Source: Nitrosophilus labii (lineage in GTDB: Bacteria; Campylobacterota; Campylobacteria; Campylobacterales; Nitratiruptoraceae). Taken from it: a stretch of DNA of 64,000 nucleotides. The notes beneath the pieces are model-generated. The model ran no database searches. It saw nothing but the letters and a program-made list of their open reading frames with translations, and had not been told where the DNA came from. Shown here piece after piece: positions 1 to 9,507 of the stretch (positions within the stretch are counted from its first letter, which is position 1; each line of letters begins with the position of its first letter). The stretch is from the NCBI RefSeq assembly GCF_014466985.1, contig NZ_AP022826.1:558001-622000 (forward strand), read 5' to 3'. Made by a program: the position numbers and the translations under genes.

Positions 1-699
1 TGTGACATTGGAAGGAAAAAGAGAAGTATTGGCGATCGAGCCTTTTGTCAATGAAAGCGTAGAGAGCTGGAAGAGTTTTTTTGATAAACTCAAACAAAGA
101 GGCATAGAAAAGATTGCCCTTCTTGTCAGTGATGCACATTTAGGGATTCAAAAGGCTTTCAAAGAGAGTTTTATTGGCGCATCATGGCAACGGTGTAAAG
201 TCCATTTTATGCGTAATATCCTGGCTCATGTTCCACCTAAAGCAAAAGAGAAATTTGCAGCCAAACTCAAACAAATCTGGCTGCAAAACAGCAAAAAGGA
301 AGCTTATCTTATAGCCCAAGCTATTATCGATGAATATGGCAAAAAATTCCCTGAAGCTACCCAAGTGCTTCAAAATGGATTGGAAGACTCTTTGCAGTTT
401 TATCACTTCCCGCAAATTGATAAAAGGAGGATAAGTTCGACAAATGTGTTAGAAAGAATCAACAAGGAGATTAGAAGACGCTCTAAAGTAGTATCTGTTT
501 TTCCATCAAGAGAGTCCTATATTAGACTCATTACCACATACTTGATGGAGTACACTGAAGACTGGGAGATTGAGAGAAGCTATATTCATCCACAAAAGCT
601 TCAAGAGGTGATGGAAATCTATGAGGTGCAGCTTAAAGCTGCTTGATATCCAATGAAATACAACTTGCTGGAAAGTAAAATTGCGAACAAAACTTGACA
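1..699 (+). mobile_element. IS256-family element (copy 1), right part
   Basis: The transposase end is followed by a terminal sequence reading CTGGAAAGTAAAATTGCG and ending in CTTGACA at 699. The same terminal pattern, CTGGGAAG then AAAATTGCGAA then CTTGACA, recurs at both edges of the element at 11678-14602, so this marks the right-hand inverted repeat. The left end is outside the window. Confidence 0.75.
2..646 (+). pseudogene. IS256-family transposase, C-terminal part (cut by window start)
   Basis: This is the C-terminal 214 residues of a mutator-type (IS256-family, DDE) transposase; the N-terminus lies outside the window, so whether the gene is whole cannot be judged. It aligns end to end with the C-terminal half of the intact 405-aa transposase at 13075-14292, including the blocks SDAHLGIQKAF, RCKVHFMRNI and STNVLERINKEIRRRSK. 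Identity to that copy is patchy at DNA level: near-perfect in about 136-355 and from about 401 onward, clearly diverged in 1-135 and 356-400. Marked pseudogene only because it is partial here; it may be functional upstream. Confidence 0.85.
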
Positions 700-828
700 G
701 TATCGATTTAATAGTTTTAAAAAAATATAAAATTAACTATATTTTTGTTACAAAAATGGTATTTTTTAATATAAATTGATTCAATTAAAAGATTTTTTTT
801 ATACTTAATAAAAGTTTAAATATACATA

Positions 829-834
829 TATAAT
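829..834 (+). promoter_or_regulatory. Probable -10 box for the outer-membrane protein gene
   Basis: TATAAT lies 40 bp before the ATG at 874 in a very AT-rich stretch, and a GAGGAG ribosome-binding site lies at 863-868. There is no clear -35 box, which is usual in this phylum. The rest of the gap 700-873 shows nothing else recognisable. Confidence 0.5.
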
Positions 835-873
835 AATCTATATCTGTATCTAAATCAAATTTGAGGAGTTTGT

Positions 874-2172
874 ATGGAAAAAAAGGCAATTTCATATATT
901 GCTGCCGCAATGTTAGCAAGTTCGGCTTTTGGTATGGAGTTTCAGCCTCTAGGTTTTGAGAGTATTTCAATGGGTGGAGCAGGTGTTGCTTCTGCGAAAG
1001 GTTCAATGGCAGGCTACTATAATCCCGCACTTTTGGCAAAAAGCCCCAATGTAGTAGAGATAAGTTTAGGAGGTGGTGTTGGTATTAGAGAAAATAATCT
1101 AGCAGATAATCTCGATACTTTAAATAAGGCCGAATTTATTGATACGCTAGATAGAATAGCTAACAATGCTCCTGTAAGTGGCAGTAACAGTGATACTGAT
1201 AAAAAAAATATTCAGCTTTCTCTTGATACGTTAAAAAAGATTGGTGATGAAAACGGTCTTGCATTGATGCCTACCGCGTTTTTCAGTGCTCAGATCAAAA
1301 ATTACGCTTTAGGTGTTTTTGGCTTTGGCGAAGGAACTGCTACGGCAGTTATAGATAGAAATAGACTAGATTTGATTGTAGAAGATAACGGAAACTATTA
1401 TAAATATGATCCCATAACCGATACTTATTCTACTACCAATTATAATGATTATGTAAATAACTCTATCGAATATGCGGTAAATAACGGGACTACTTATTTA
1501 AAATTAACCGGTCTTTCAGTAGTAGAGGTACCTATAAGTTATGCTCAAAGTTATAATATAAATAAAATCGGAGAGCTTAGCATCGGACTTAGTTTAAAAT
1601 ATATGCAAGGTATTACTTATAATGGAAGTGTAAGTATAGATACAAAATCTGGAGATGTTAACGATAACTTAGATAATGCGGATAAAACATCAAGCTCATT
1701 TGGCGTAGATTTAGGAATGCTCTATATCCCTGAAAAATTGTCTGATTTAACAATAGGAGTCGTCGGAAAAAATTTAAACTCACCGGAATTTGATACGATC
1801 GATCCAAACGTTTCTTATACCGTTGATCCTCAGGTTAGAATGGGTATAGCATATACCGGCATCAGTAGCCTTGATATTGCATTGGATGTGGATTTAACCG
1901 AAAATGAAACTTTTATAAAAGGGTTTGATTCGAGATATATAGGTGGAGGATTCAATTGGCATCCTACAAGCTGGTTTTCTTTAAGAGCTGGGCTTATGGA
2001 TAATCTTTCAGACAGTACAGAAGGAGTTATATATACAGCCGGTTTAGGTTTTGGGCTTAAATGGTTTAGTTTTGATATATCTGCTCAGCTATCAAGTAAA
2101 AACGGATATTATGACGGAGAAGAGATACCTAAATACGCGAAAGTTAACTTTGCATTGGTTTCAAGATTTTAG
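874..2172 (+). CDS. Outer-membrane beta-barrel protein, TraF_2 (conjugal transfer TraF-like) family
   Basis: The product has 432 aa with a Sec signal peptide (MEKKAISYIAAAMLASSAFG) and a mature start FQPLGFESISMGGAGVASA. The start and the following G-G-A-Y-NPA pattern resemble the TraF_2/FadL-like outer-membrane barrel proteins annotated 'conjugal transfer protein TraF' in Campylobacterota. Many alternating hydrophobic strands and a C-terminal Phe (VSRF) fit insertion by the BAM machinery. Nothing nearby concerns conjugation, so the name is only a family label and a transport or structural role is more likely. It is monocistronic with its own promoter and faces groEL convergently. Confidence 0.65.
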   Translation: MEKKAISYIAAAMLASSAFGMEFQPLGFESISMGGAGVASAKGSMAGYYNPALLAKSPNVVEISLGGGVGIRENNLADNLDTLNKAEFIDTLDRIANNAPVSGSNSDTDKKNIQLSLDTLKKIGDENGLALMPTAFFSAQIKNYALGVFGFGEGTATAVIDRNRLDLIVEDNGNYYKYDPITDTYSTTNYNDYVNNSIEYAVNNGTTYLKLTGLSVVEVPISYAQSYNINKIGELSIGLSLKYMQGITYNGSVSIDTKSGDVNDNLDNADKTSSSFGVDLGMLYIPEKLSDLTIGVVGKNLNSPEFDTIDPNVSYTVDPQVRMGIAYTGISSLDIALDVDLTENETFIKGFDSRYIGGGFNWHPTSWFSLRAGLMDNLSDSTEGVIYTAGLGFGLKWFSFDISAQLSSKNGYYDGEEIPKYAKVNFALVSRF

Positions 2173-2189
2173 TTAAGGGTCGAGTGGGC

Positions 2190-3830
<1,641 letters not shown>

Positions 3831-3841
3831 CTATCGCCTCC

Positions 3842-4111
3842 TTATTTTAAAATTCCTAAAATATCGTCTGTTTGAAGTATCAAATACTCTTTACCTTCTA
3901 GATTGATCTCAGTTCCGGAATATTTTGCAAATACAACTCTATCGCCAACTTTGATATGTCCCTCTTCTTCAACTTCAGGACCTATTGCTAAAACATTTCC
4001 TTCAAGCGGTTTTTCTTTAGCGTTATCAGGGATGATAATACCAGAAGGTGTTTTTGCAGGTTCTTCAACTCTTTCAACTAAAACTCTGTTACCAAGCGGT
4101 TGAAAATTCAT
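3842..4111 (-). CDS. groES: Co-chaperonin GroES (10 kDa)
   Basis: An 89-aa GroES, the heptameric lid of the GroEL chamber. It shows the expected [15 protein letters not shown] start, a mobile loop with [16 protein letters not shown], and the roof-loop region [16 protein letters not shown]. It is the first gene of groESL, preceded by an AAGGAGG ribosome-binding site and the CIRCE operator. Confidence 0.99.
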   Translation of the reverse strand: MNFQPLGNRVLVERVEEPAKTPSGIIIPDNAKEKPLEGNVLAIGPEVEEEGHIKVGDRVVFAKYSGTEINLEGKEYLILQTDDILGILK

Positions 4112-4154
4112 TTGATCCTCCTTTTATCAGTTAATTTGTTTTTATTTTAAGCTA

Positions 4155-4181
4155 TTAGCACTCACTCTTTTTGAGTGATAA
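4155..4181. promoter_or_regulatory. CIRCE operator (HrcA binding site)
   Basis: TTAGCACTC, nine bases, then GAGTGATAA: a CIRCE inverted repeat with one mismatch to the TTAGCACTC-N9-GAGTGCTAA consensus. It sits 44 bp upstream of groES, so the chaperonin operon is presumably repressed by HrcA until heat stress. The hrcA gene is not in the window. Confidence 0.92.
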
Positions 4182-4227
4182 AATTGTATATAAATAAAGC
4201 TTAAAAATAGTTTAAATATTATAAAAG

Positions 4228-4246
4228 TTTAGTCGTCTAGACTAAA
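4228..4246. repeat. Short inverted repeat between divergent promoters
   Basis: TTTAGTC-GTCTA-GACTAAA forms a perfect 7-bp palindrome between the groES and AsmA-like genes. It could be an operator or a weak hairpin; nothing in the sequence decides. Confidence 0.4.
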
Positions 4247-4301
4247 AATAAATGATAACATAAATAAAAACTTTATAAAAAAATAGTTTAATATGTAATC
4301 T

Positions 4302-4309
4302 GATATAAT
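4302..4309 (+). promoter_or_regulatory. Extended -10 promoter of the AsmA-like gene
   Basis: TGATATAAT is an extended -10 box placed so that transcription would begin about 20-25 bases before the ATG at 4340. The ribosome-binding site GAGGAG is at 4326-4331. Confidence 0.5.
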
Positions 4310-4339
4310 GATAAATGTTACAAAATGAGGAGATCTGTT

Positions 4340-6358
4340 ATGAAAAAGATTTTGATAGGCATAATTGTAGTAGTTTCTATACTGATAGTTTTAAGTTATG
4401 TAATATTCTTTACTTCATTTGGGAACTCTTTATTGAAACCTGTTATAGAATCTCAGATAAACAAAAAACTTCCTCAAAAAATCGTTTTGCAAACCTTTAA
4501 ACTCTCACCAAGTGATATAAAGCTTTATATAAAGCTAGAAAAAGGCTCTTATGTAAAAGCAGAAGGAGAATACTCTTTATTTTCAAAATCGTTTGATATC
4601 GATTATGATGTTAAAATAGCGGAGCTTTCAAAAATTTCGCCTTTAACTGGCGTTAATCTTAGAGGTCCATTTGCTACGAAAGGAAGTGTTAAGGGTGATC
4701 TTAAACGTATAAACATTGTCGGAAAAACGGATATTGCAAAAAGCGACGGCCAATATACTCTTTTATTGAAAGATTTAGAGCCGGCCTCTTTAGAAGCAAA
4801 TATAAATGGAATGCATATTGAAGATCTTTTATATATGGTTTATCAGCCAAGATTTTTAGCGGGGACTATTCAAATAATAGTGGATATACCTAACTTAAAT
4901 CCAAAAAGTCTTGATGGCAAAGTAAGCGTAAATATGCTTGACGGGGTAATAAATAGAGAGATAATGAAAAAGGATTTTAACGTAACTTTACCCAAGACAG
5001 ATATAAAGTTTGCGCTTGATGCAAAACTAGATAAGACAAAAGTGGATTACGTAGCCGATATTGCGTCAAATTTGGCAAAGATCGACTCTAAAGGAGAAGT
5101 AGATATAGATAGGTTGGCTTTTGATATAAAATACGCCTTAAACATAAAAGAGCTTGCTCTATTTCGTCCGATAGCAAAGATTAATATACAAGGTCCATTC
5201 AAAACGCAGGGAACGGTAAAGGGTGATAATAAACTTTTAGAAATATTGGGTAAAAGTGACATTGCTTCAAGCATTACCAACTATAATCTAATTTTGAAAG
5301 ATTTTAAACCTGACGTTGCCAAAGTTGATATTAAAGGAGCAAAACTTGCGAAGATTTTATATATGCTTTCGCAGCCGATATATGCGGATGCCTCTATAGA
5401 CGTACATGCGAAAATTAAGAGTTTTGATATGGAAAATCTCTCCGGAGAGGTTGTAACTTATGTTAAAGAAGGAAAAACTTTTCCGAAAGTTTTATATAAA
5501 GAGTTTAACTTAACAGATGCAAAAGTCGGTTTTAACGTAACGCAAAGAACGATTATTGAGAATTCTATTGCCAAAACCGTATTGAAAGTGGACTCAACAG
5601 TTGCTAAAGCTGATATGAAAAACGGCGTTTACGATATCAAAAAAAATATCTTTACATCCGACTTTACTCTTTTCGTTCCTGATCTAGATAAGCTATATTT
5701 TGCGACTAAAAAACACTTAAAAGGGGATATCAAAATAATCGGAAAAATAAAAAAGGATAAAGACTTACTAGTAATGGCTCATAGTGAAACATTAGGTGGA
5801 AAAGTAGATTTCAAACTTCTAAATGATAAGATTACCAAAAAGATAAGAGATATAAAAGTGACAGCGCTAACGGATATGCTTATCTATCCAAGAGTATTTG
5901 ACTCTACAATGGATGCCGATTTAACCTATAATATAAAGAGCAAAAAAGGTGTATTAAGCGCTAAACTTTTAAAAGGGAGAATTCTGCCAAACCAAATGAC
6001 ATTTTTACTCAGTCAGATGGCGAAATTTGACATAACCAAAGAGATATATGAAGAAACTATAATCGACAGCAAAATAGACGATAAAGTTTTCATTTCAAAT
6101 CTTGATATGAAAAGCAGGCTAACTCATATAACCTCAAAAAACGCTCTTTTAGATATGAACAAAAACAGAGTCGATACAAAGCTTAGGATTGATATAAGAA
6201 AAAGACCGGTATATGTAAAAGTAAAAGGAGATATAAACAAACCAAAAGTTAGTATTGATGCAAAAGAGCTCTTAAAAGATAAGCTCGAAAAGAAGCTTGA
6301 AAAAAAGATTCCACAAAAGTATAAAGAGCCTTTAAAGGAGATTTTAAAACTTTTTTAA
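4340..6358 (+). CDS. AsmA-like envelope protein
   Basis: This 672-aa protein starts with one transmembrane helix (ILIGIIVVVSILIVLSYVIFF) followed by a long, beta-rich periplasmic part, as in the AsmA/TamB-type proteins linked to lipid transport between membranes. Two tandem segments repeat the same layout (VNLRGPFATKGSVKGD and NIQGPFKTQGTVKGD, each followed by NY/QY-LILKDF and a LLYM or ILYM block), so the middle arose by internal duplication. The C-terminus is an AsmA_2-like stretch ending KPKVSIDAKELL and a Lys-rich helix. I chose the ATG at 4340 because GAGGAG lies 9 bp before it; an upstream ATG at 4325 overlaps that site. Exact substrate unknown. Confidence 0.6.
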   Translation: MKKILIGIIVVVSILIVLSYVIFFTSFGNSLLKPVIESQINKKLPQKIVLQTFKLSPSDIKLYIKLEKGSYVKAEGEYSLFSKSFDIDYDVKIAELSKISPLTGVNLRGPFATKGSVKGDLKRINIVGKTDIAKSDGQYTLLLKDLEPASLEANINGMHIEDLLYMVYQPRFLAGTIQIIVDIPNLNPKSLDGKVSVNMLDGVINREIMKKDFNVTLPKTDIKFALDAKLDKTKVDYVADIASNLAKIDSKGEVDIDRLAFDIKYALNIKELALFRPIAKINIQGPFKTQGTVKGDNKLLEILGKSDIASSITNYNLILKDFKPDVAKVDIKGAKLAKILYMLSQPIYADASIDVHAKIKSFDMENLSGEVVTYVKEGKTFPKVLYKEFNLTDAKVGFNVTQRTIIENSIAKTVLKVDSTVAKADMKNGVYDIKKNIFTSDFTLFVPDLDKLYFATKKHLKGDIKIIGKIKKDKDLLVMAHSETLGGKVDFKLLNDKITKKIRDIKVTALTDMLIYPRVFDSTMDADLTYNIKSKKGVLSAKLLKGRILPNQMTFLLSQMAKFDITKEIYEETIIDSKIDDKVFISNLDMKSRLTHITSKNALLDMNKNRVDTKLRIDIRKRPVYVKVKGDINKPKVSIDAKELLKDKLEKKLEKKIPQKYKEPLKEILKLF

Positions 6359-6552
6359 CATATTTGAAAAATTTATTGATTTTAGATTTCAACGCTAGAT
6401 ATTCTCCACATATAAATCTTCTATTACATATTAAATCTATTTAAGTCTATATAACTTTAGAAAATACTTAATTATAAATTATTATTATTTTTTGTAATAG
6501 TTTTTGAGTACTTTTATTGTAACATTTTGGTGACAAAAATCAAGGAGGGGTG

Positions 6553-6759
6553 ATGAAAAAAATTGTTTTATTAACATTTGCTGGAGCATTGTTGCTACTA
6601 AAGGGGGAGCAGATAAATCCGTTTTGGTTTCAAGAAAACGAAGAAAACAATATCAAAAAAAGTTATATTGATCAAAGCGATAAAAATTGGATAAATCCAT
6701 ACTGGTTCCAAAATAGTGATGCTGCGAAAGAGAAGGTAGAAGACTACGAAAACCGATAA
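6553..6759 (+). CDS. Small secreted peptide with duplicated INP(F/Y)WFQ motif
   Basis: A 68-aa product with a hydrophobic N-terminal segment (MKKIVLLTFAGALLLL) and a short hydrophilic body. The body carries INPFWFQ at residues 21-27 and INPYWFQ at 47-53. I do not recognise the family. Expression signals are strong: AAGGAGGGG directly before the start and a perfect hairpin terminator just after the stop, so it is a stand-alone transcription unit. A GTG at 6550 is an alternative start. There is no clear signal-peptidase I site, so it may remain membrane anchored. Confidence 0.65.
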   Translation: MKKIVLLTFAGALLLLKGEQINPFWFQENEENNIKKSYIDQSDKNWINPYWFQNSDAAKEKVEDYENR

Positions 6760-6762
6760 TGA

Positions 6763-6796
6763 TTACAAGAGCTCAAAAACTAGTGAGCTCTTGTAA
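6763..6796. terminator. Strong hairpin terminator
   Basis: TTACAAGAGCTC, ten bases, GAGCTCTTGTAA: a perfect 12-bp stem followed by A/T-rich sequence, directly after the small-peptide gene. Confidence 0.85.
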
Positions 6797-6872
6797 AAAT
6801 ATAAGATTAGAACTTCTTTATGAAAATTTTTCTTTAAATATATACTAAATGTTTAAAGATTTATAATATTTA

Positions 6873-6901
6873 TTGACAACTAAAATATTTTGAAGTATAA
6901 T
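6873..6901 (+). promoter_or_regulatory. Consensus sigma-70 promoter of tRNA-Met
   Basis: TTGACA, 17 bases, TATAAT: a perfect -35/-10 pair 16 bp upstream of the tRNA. It is the only textbook -35 I noticed in the window. Otherwise the gap 6797-7144 holds only the tRNA. Confidence 0.85.
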
Positions 6902-6916
6902 TTCGTCTGTTTTTAA

Positions 6917-6993
6917 GGCTGGGTAGCTCAGCTGGTGAGAGCGCTGGTCTCATAAGCCGGAGGTCGACGGTTCGAGTCCGTCCCCAGCTACCA
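6917..6993 (+). tRNA. tRNA-Met (CAT), elongator type
   Basis: A 77-nt cloverleaf with acceptor GGCTGGG pairing with CCCAGCT, D-arm AGCTCAGCTGGT-GAGAGCG, anticodon loop CTCATAA, T-arm GGTTCGAGTCC and an encoded CCA. The anticodon is CAT. It lacks the three G:C pairs and the C1:A72 mismatch of initiator tRNA, so it is the elongator (tRNA-Ile lysidine-modified type cannot be fully excluded). It sits at the left edge of the accessory block 7145-14602, a common place for island integration. Confidence 0.95.
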
Positions 6994-7144
6994 CTTCTTT
7001 TTTTTTTAAACTTCCTAACTCCACATATTCCATCAAATTAAAAGCAAATCACTGATTTTGTTTTTGATATAATAGTCGAATATTAATTATTTGAACTATT
7101 AAAAAAAAATAAAAAAACAATAGAAAATACAAAAAGAAAATAAA

Positions 7145-7627
7145 GTGATAAAAACTTTTGATAATCATTTTGAAAAAGTTGGAGATGATTTAAAAAATAT
7201 CTTGAGAGATTCAAATCTTTACGTTAGTGCAAATAAATTTTCAATCTATGGATACAAAGCGTTAAAGAAAGAGTTAAATAAAATTAAAAATATGAAATTT
7301 ATTTTTTCAACTCCTCTCTTTTTGGATGATACAAACAAAAATAGAAAAATCTTCGCCATCAGCAAAAAATCAATAAGCGCAACTGAATTTGAAATCGATT
7401 TAAAAAACAAAATGGATAATAGTTATATTGCAAAAGAGTGTAAAAGTTGGATAGAGAAAAAAGCCCAATTTAAAGCCGTTAAAGGGAATTTTGCCATTAC
7501 AAATATGATAATAACAGAAAATGAAACTTCTTATGCTCTTTATCTGGGGATTGATGAATTTAGCAGCGCCGGATTTGGTTATAAGAAAGATAACTCTATT
7601 TTAAAGCCTATTACTAAAAAACCTTGA
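7145..7627 (+). pseudogene. N-terminal stump of a PLD/SNF2-type helicase
   Basis: A 160-aa product resembling the first 160 residues of large PLD-like/SNF2 helicases found in defence islands: FDNHFEKVGDDLKNIL, then SANKFSIYGYKALKKEL, MKFIFSTPLFL, TEFEIDLKNKM and AKECKSWIEKKAQFK. Family members run on for many hundreds of residues with helicase motifs; here the frame stops right after SILKPITK, so the ATPase core is gone. The GTG start at 7145 lacks a clear ribosome-binding site. The next reading frame looks like the tail of a different gene of the same kind of locus, so an internal deletion probably joined the two. Family assignment is from memory of these proteins. Confidence 0.6.
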
Positions 7628-7631
7628 AGAG

Positions 7632-7844
7632 ATGGACTCAACTTGCGTTTATCATCATAAAGGAAAAAAAGAAGATTTTCAAGAAGCAATTGAGCTGCAA
7701 AACAAAATAGAATCACTTAAAAAAGAGATAAACTCTTTAAAAAACAAAATCAAAAAAGAGAAGCAATTTAAGTATAAAGTAGATCTCAATAAACAACTTC
7801 ATATATTACAAGTTAAATTAGAATCTTTGAAAGAAAAAATATGA
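7632..7844 (+). pseudogene. C-terminal remnant of a DUF4391-like protein
   Basis: A 70-aa Lys/Glu-rich coiled coil (LQNKIESLKKEINSLKNKI then KKEKQFKYKVDLNKQLHILQ). This resembles the C-terminal tail of DUF4391 proteins, which are commonly encoded next to PLD/SNF2 helicases and DNA methyltransferases. The globular N-terminus expected for that family is missing. It begins 4 bp after the helicase stump and overlaps the following gene by ATGA. It may be a translated leftover or a small coiled-coil protein in its own right. Confidence 0.5.
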
Positions 7845-9310
7845 GTATAGATAGGAGTGAAGAGTATATAGTGTCTTTAGTAAAGGAGTTATTAAAACAA
7901 CCAAAAGAGAGTGAATGGTTAGAGTTTAAACATAACAATAAAGACCCTCAAATGATTGGGGAATATATAAGCGCTTTATCAAATTCTGCCGCTTTGCATA
8001 GAAAAACAAATGCATATATGATATGGGGTGTTGATGATACTACTCATAAACTTTTAGGAACTTCTTTTTCTCCATCTCAAACAAAAGTAGGCGGTGAAGC
8101 ATTAGAAAATTGGCTTTTAAGATTACTTGAGCCTAAAATTGAATTTAAATTTTATGAAGTTGAAATAGAAGATAAAAAAGTTGTTTTATTAGAAATTGCT
8201 CCAGCTTATAGACATCCGGTTAGATTTAAGGGAGTTGAATATATACGATTTTTCTCTTATAAAAAAAAGTTAAAAGATTTACCTGAAAAGGAAAGAGATC
8301 TATGGAGAATATTTGATAATATTCCTTTTGAAAGACAAATTGCAGTTGATAATTTGGAAGAGAGTGAAGTTTTAAAGTATTTAGAATATACAGCTTATTT
8401 TGAGCTTTTAGATTTACCGCTTCCGGAAAATAGATTAGCTATATTAAAAGCTTTAGAAGATGATGAGCTGATTAAAAAGCAAGATAATGGTAAATTTGCC
8501 ATTACAAATCTTGGAGCTATACTTTTTGCTAAAGATTTAAATAAATTTAACCATTTAAAAAGAAAAGCCATAAGAGTTATCCAATATAAAGATAATACAA
8601 AATTTGAAACTATCAAAGAGATACGGGGTAAAAAAGGATATGCAGTCGGTTTTGAAGGACTTATAGAATATATAAACAATATTTTGCCTTCAAACGAAAT
8701 TATAGAAAAAGCTTTTAGAAAAACTATTAAAATGTATCCTGAACTTGCTATTAGAGAGTTGGTTGCAAATGCAATTATCCATCAAGATTTTTTTCAAACC
8801 GGAAACTCTGTTATGATTGAAATATACAATAATAGAATAGAGATAACAAATCCAGGAGAACCACTAGTTGATACTGATAGATTTTTGGATACTCCTCCAA
8901 AATCGAGAAATGAGATTTTGGCTTCATTTATGAGAAGAATAAATATTTGCGAAGAAAGAGGAAGCGGTATCGATAAAGTTGTGGCGCTTACAGAAACATA
9001 TCAACTTCCAGCGCCAGTTTTTAGAGTAACAAATGGATATACCATAAGCATACTTTTTGCTCATAAAGAATTAAGAGAGATGAATCGAAAAGATAAAATT
9101 TGGGCTTGTTATTTACATGCAAGTTTAAGATATATACAAAATAATTTTATGACTAATACCTCTTTAAGAGATAGATTTGGAATCGAAGTTAAAAACCGTT
9201 CTATGGTTTCAAAAATAATAAATGAAACTTTAAAAGCAGGTAAAATTGTAATTTATGATGAAAGTGTAGGAACAAAAGCAAGAGAATATATACCATGGTG
9301 GGCAAGGTAA
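7841..9310 (+). CDS. AlbA_2 (Schlafen-like) / HATPase ATP-binding protein
   Basis: A 489-aa protein of the 'putative DNA binding domain plus ATP-binding' type (COG2865). The N-terminal AlbA_2/Schlafen-like domain has ESEWLEFKHN and YISALSNSAAL followed by YMIWGVDD. The middle is a winged-helix stretch, and a C-terminal GHKL-type HATPase region shows ELAIRELVANAIIHQDF, IEIYNNRIEITNPG and ERGSGIDKV. Such proteins recur in restriction-modification and other defence islands, where they are suspected regulators. Its start overlaps the previous stop (ATGA), implying translational coupling within the original operon. It ends 197 bp before the methyltransferase gene; that gap contains four phased repeats. 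Confidence 0.75.
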   Translation: MSIDRSEEYIVSLVKELLKQPKESEWLEFKHNNKDPQMIGEYISALSNSAALHRKTNAYMIWGVDDTTHKLLGTSFSPSQTKVGGEALENWLLRLLEPKIEFKFYEVEIEDKKVVLLEIAPAYRHPVRFKGVEYIRFFSYKKKLKDLPEKERDLWRIFDNIPFERQIAVDNLEESEVLKYLEYTAYFELLDLPLPENRLAILKALEDDELIKKQDNGKFAITNLGAILFAKDLNKFNHLKRKAIRVIQYKDNTKFETIKEIRGKKGYAVGFEGLIEYINNILPSNEIIEKAFRKTIKMYPELAIRELVANAIIHQDFFQTGNSVMIEIYNNRIEITNPGEPLVDTDRFLDTPPKSRNEILASFMRRINICEERGSGIDKVVALTETYQLPAPVFRVTNGYTISILFAHKELREMNRKDKIWACYLHASLRYIQNNFMTNTSLRDRFGIEVKNRSMVSKIINETLKAGKIVIYDESVGTKAREYIPWWAR

Positions 9311-9320
9311 TAAAAAATTT

Positions 9321-9482
9321 GTTTGATTGTTGTTTGATAAATTTGCTTCACCGTTGCTTCATTAATACTTTAAAGATATGTAGTTGGTGTATAAAAAAGC
9401 CTAAAATATGGGTGGTTGTTAATATTAATTTGCTTCACCGTTGCTTCATTATGGATAAAAATTTGTTTGATTGTTGTTTGAT
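9321..9482 (+). repeat. Four phased direct repeats (R1-R2-R2-R1) before the methyltransferase gene
   Basis: R1 is GTTTGATTGTTGTTTGAT (9321-9338 and 9465-9482). R2 is GCTTCACCGTTGCTTCAT (9345-9362 and 9432-9449). Each unit contains a heptamer repeated after 11 bp (GTTTGAT-TGTT-GTTTGAT; GCTTCAC-CGTT-GCTTCAT), so half-sites lie on the same DNA face. All four are in the same orientation, and the flanking bases (AAATTT, TAATTTG) are partly conserved. The layout suggests an operator or iteron-like binding region for a protein; no ORF here has convincing coding features. Confidence 0.75.
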
Positions 9483-9507
9483 TTCAATAAAAGAAAAGGA
9501 TTGAATA

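Noticed and set aside
9295-9504. A 69-aa open frame containing repeated NLFDCCLI and NLLHRCFI peptides.
   Set aside because: The peptide repeats follow from the DNA repeats; there is no ribosome-binding site, and it overlaps the preceding gene. The DNA repeats are the feature.
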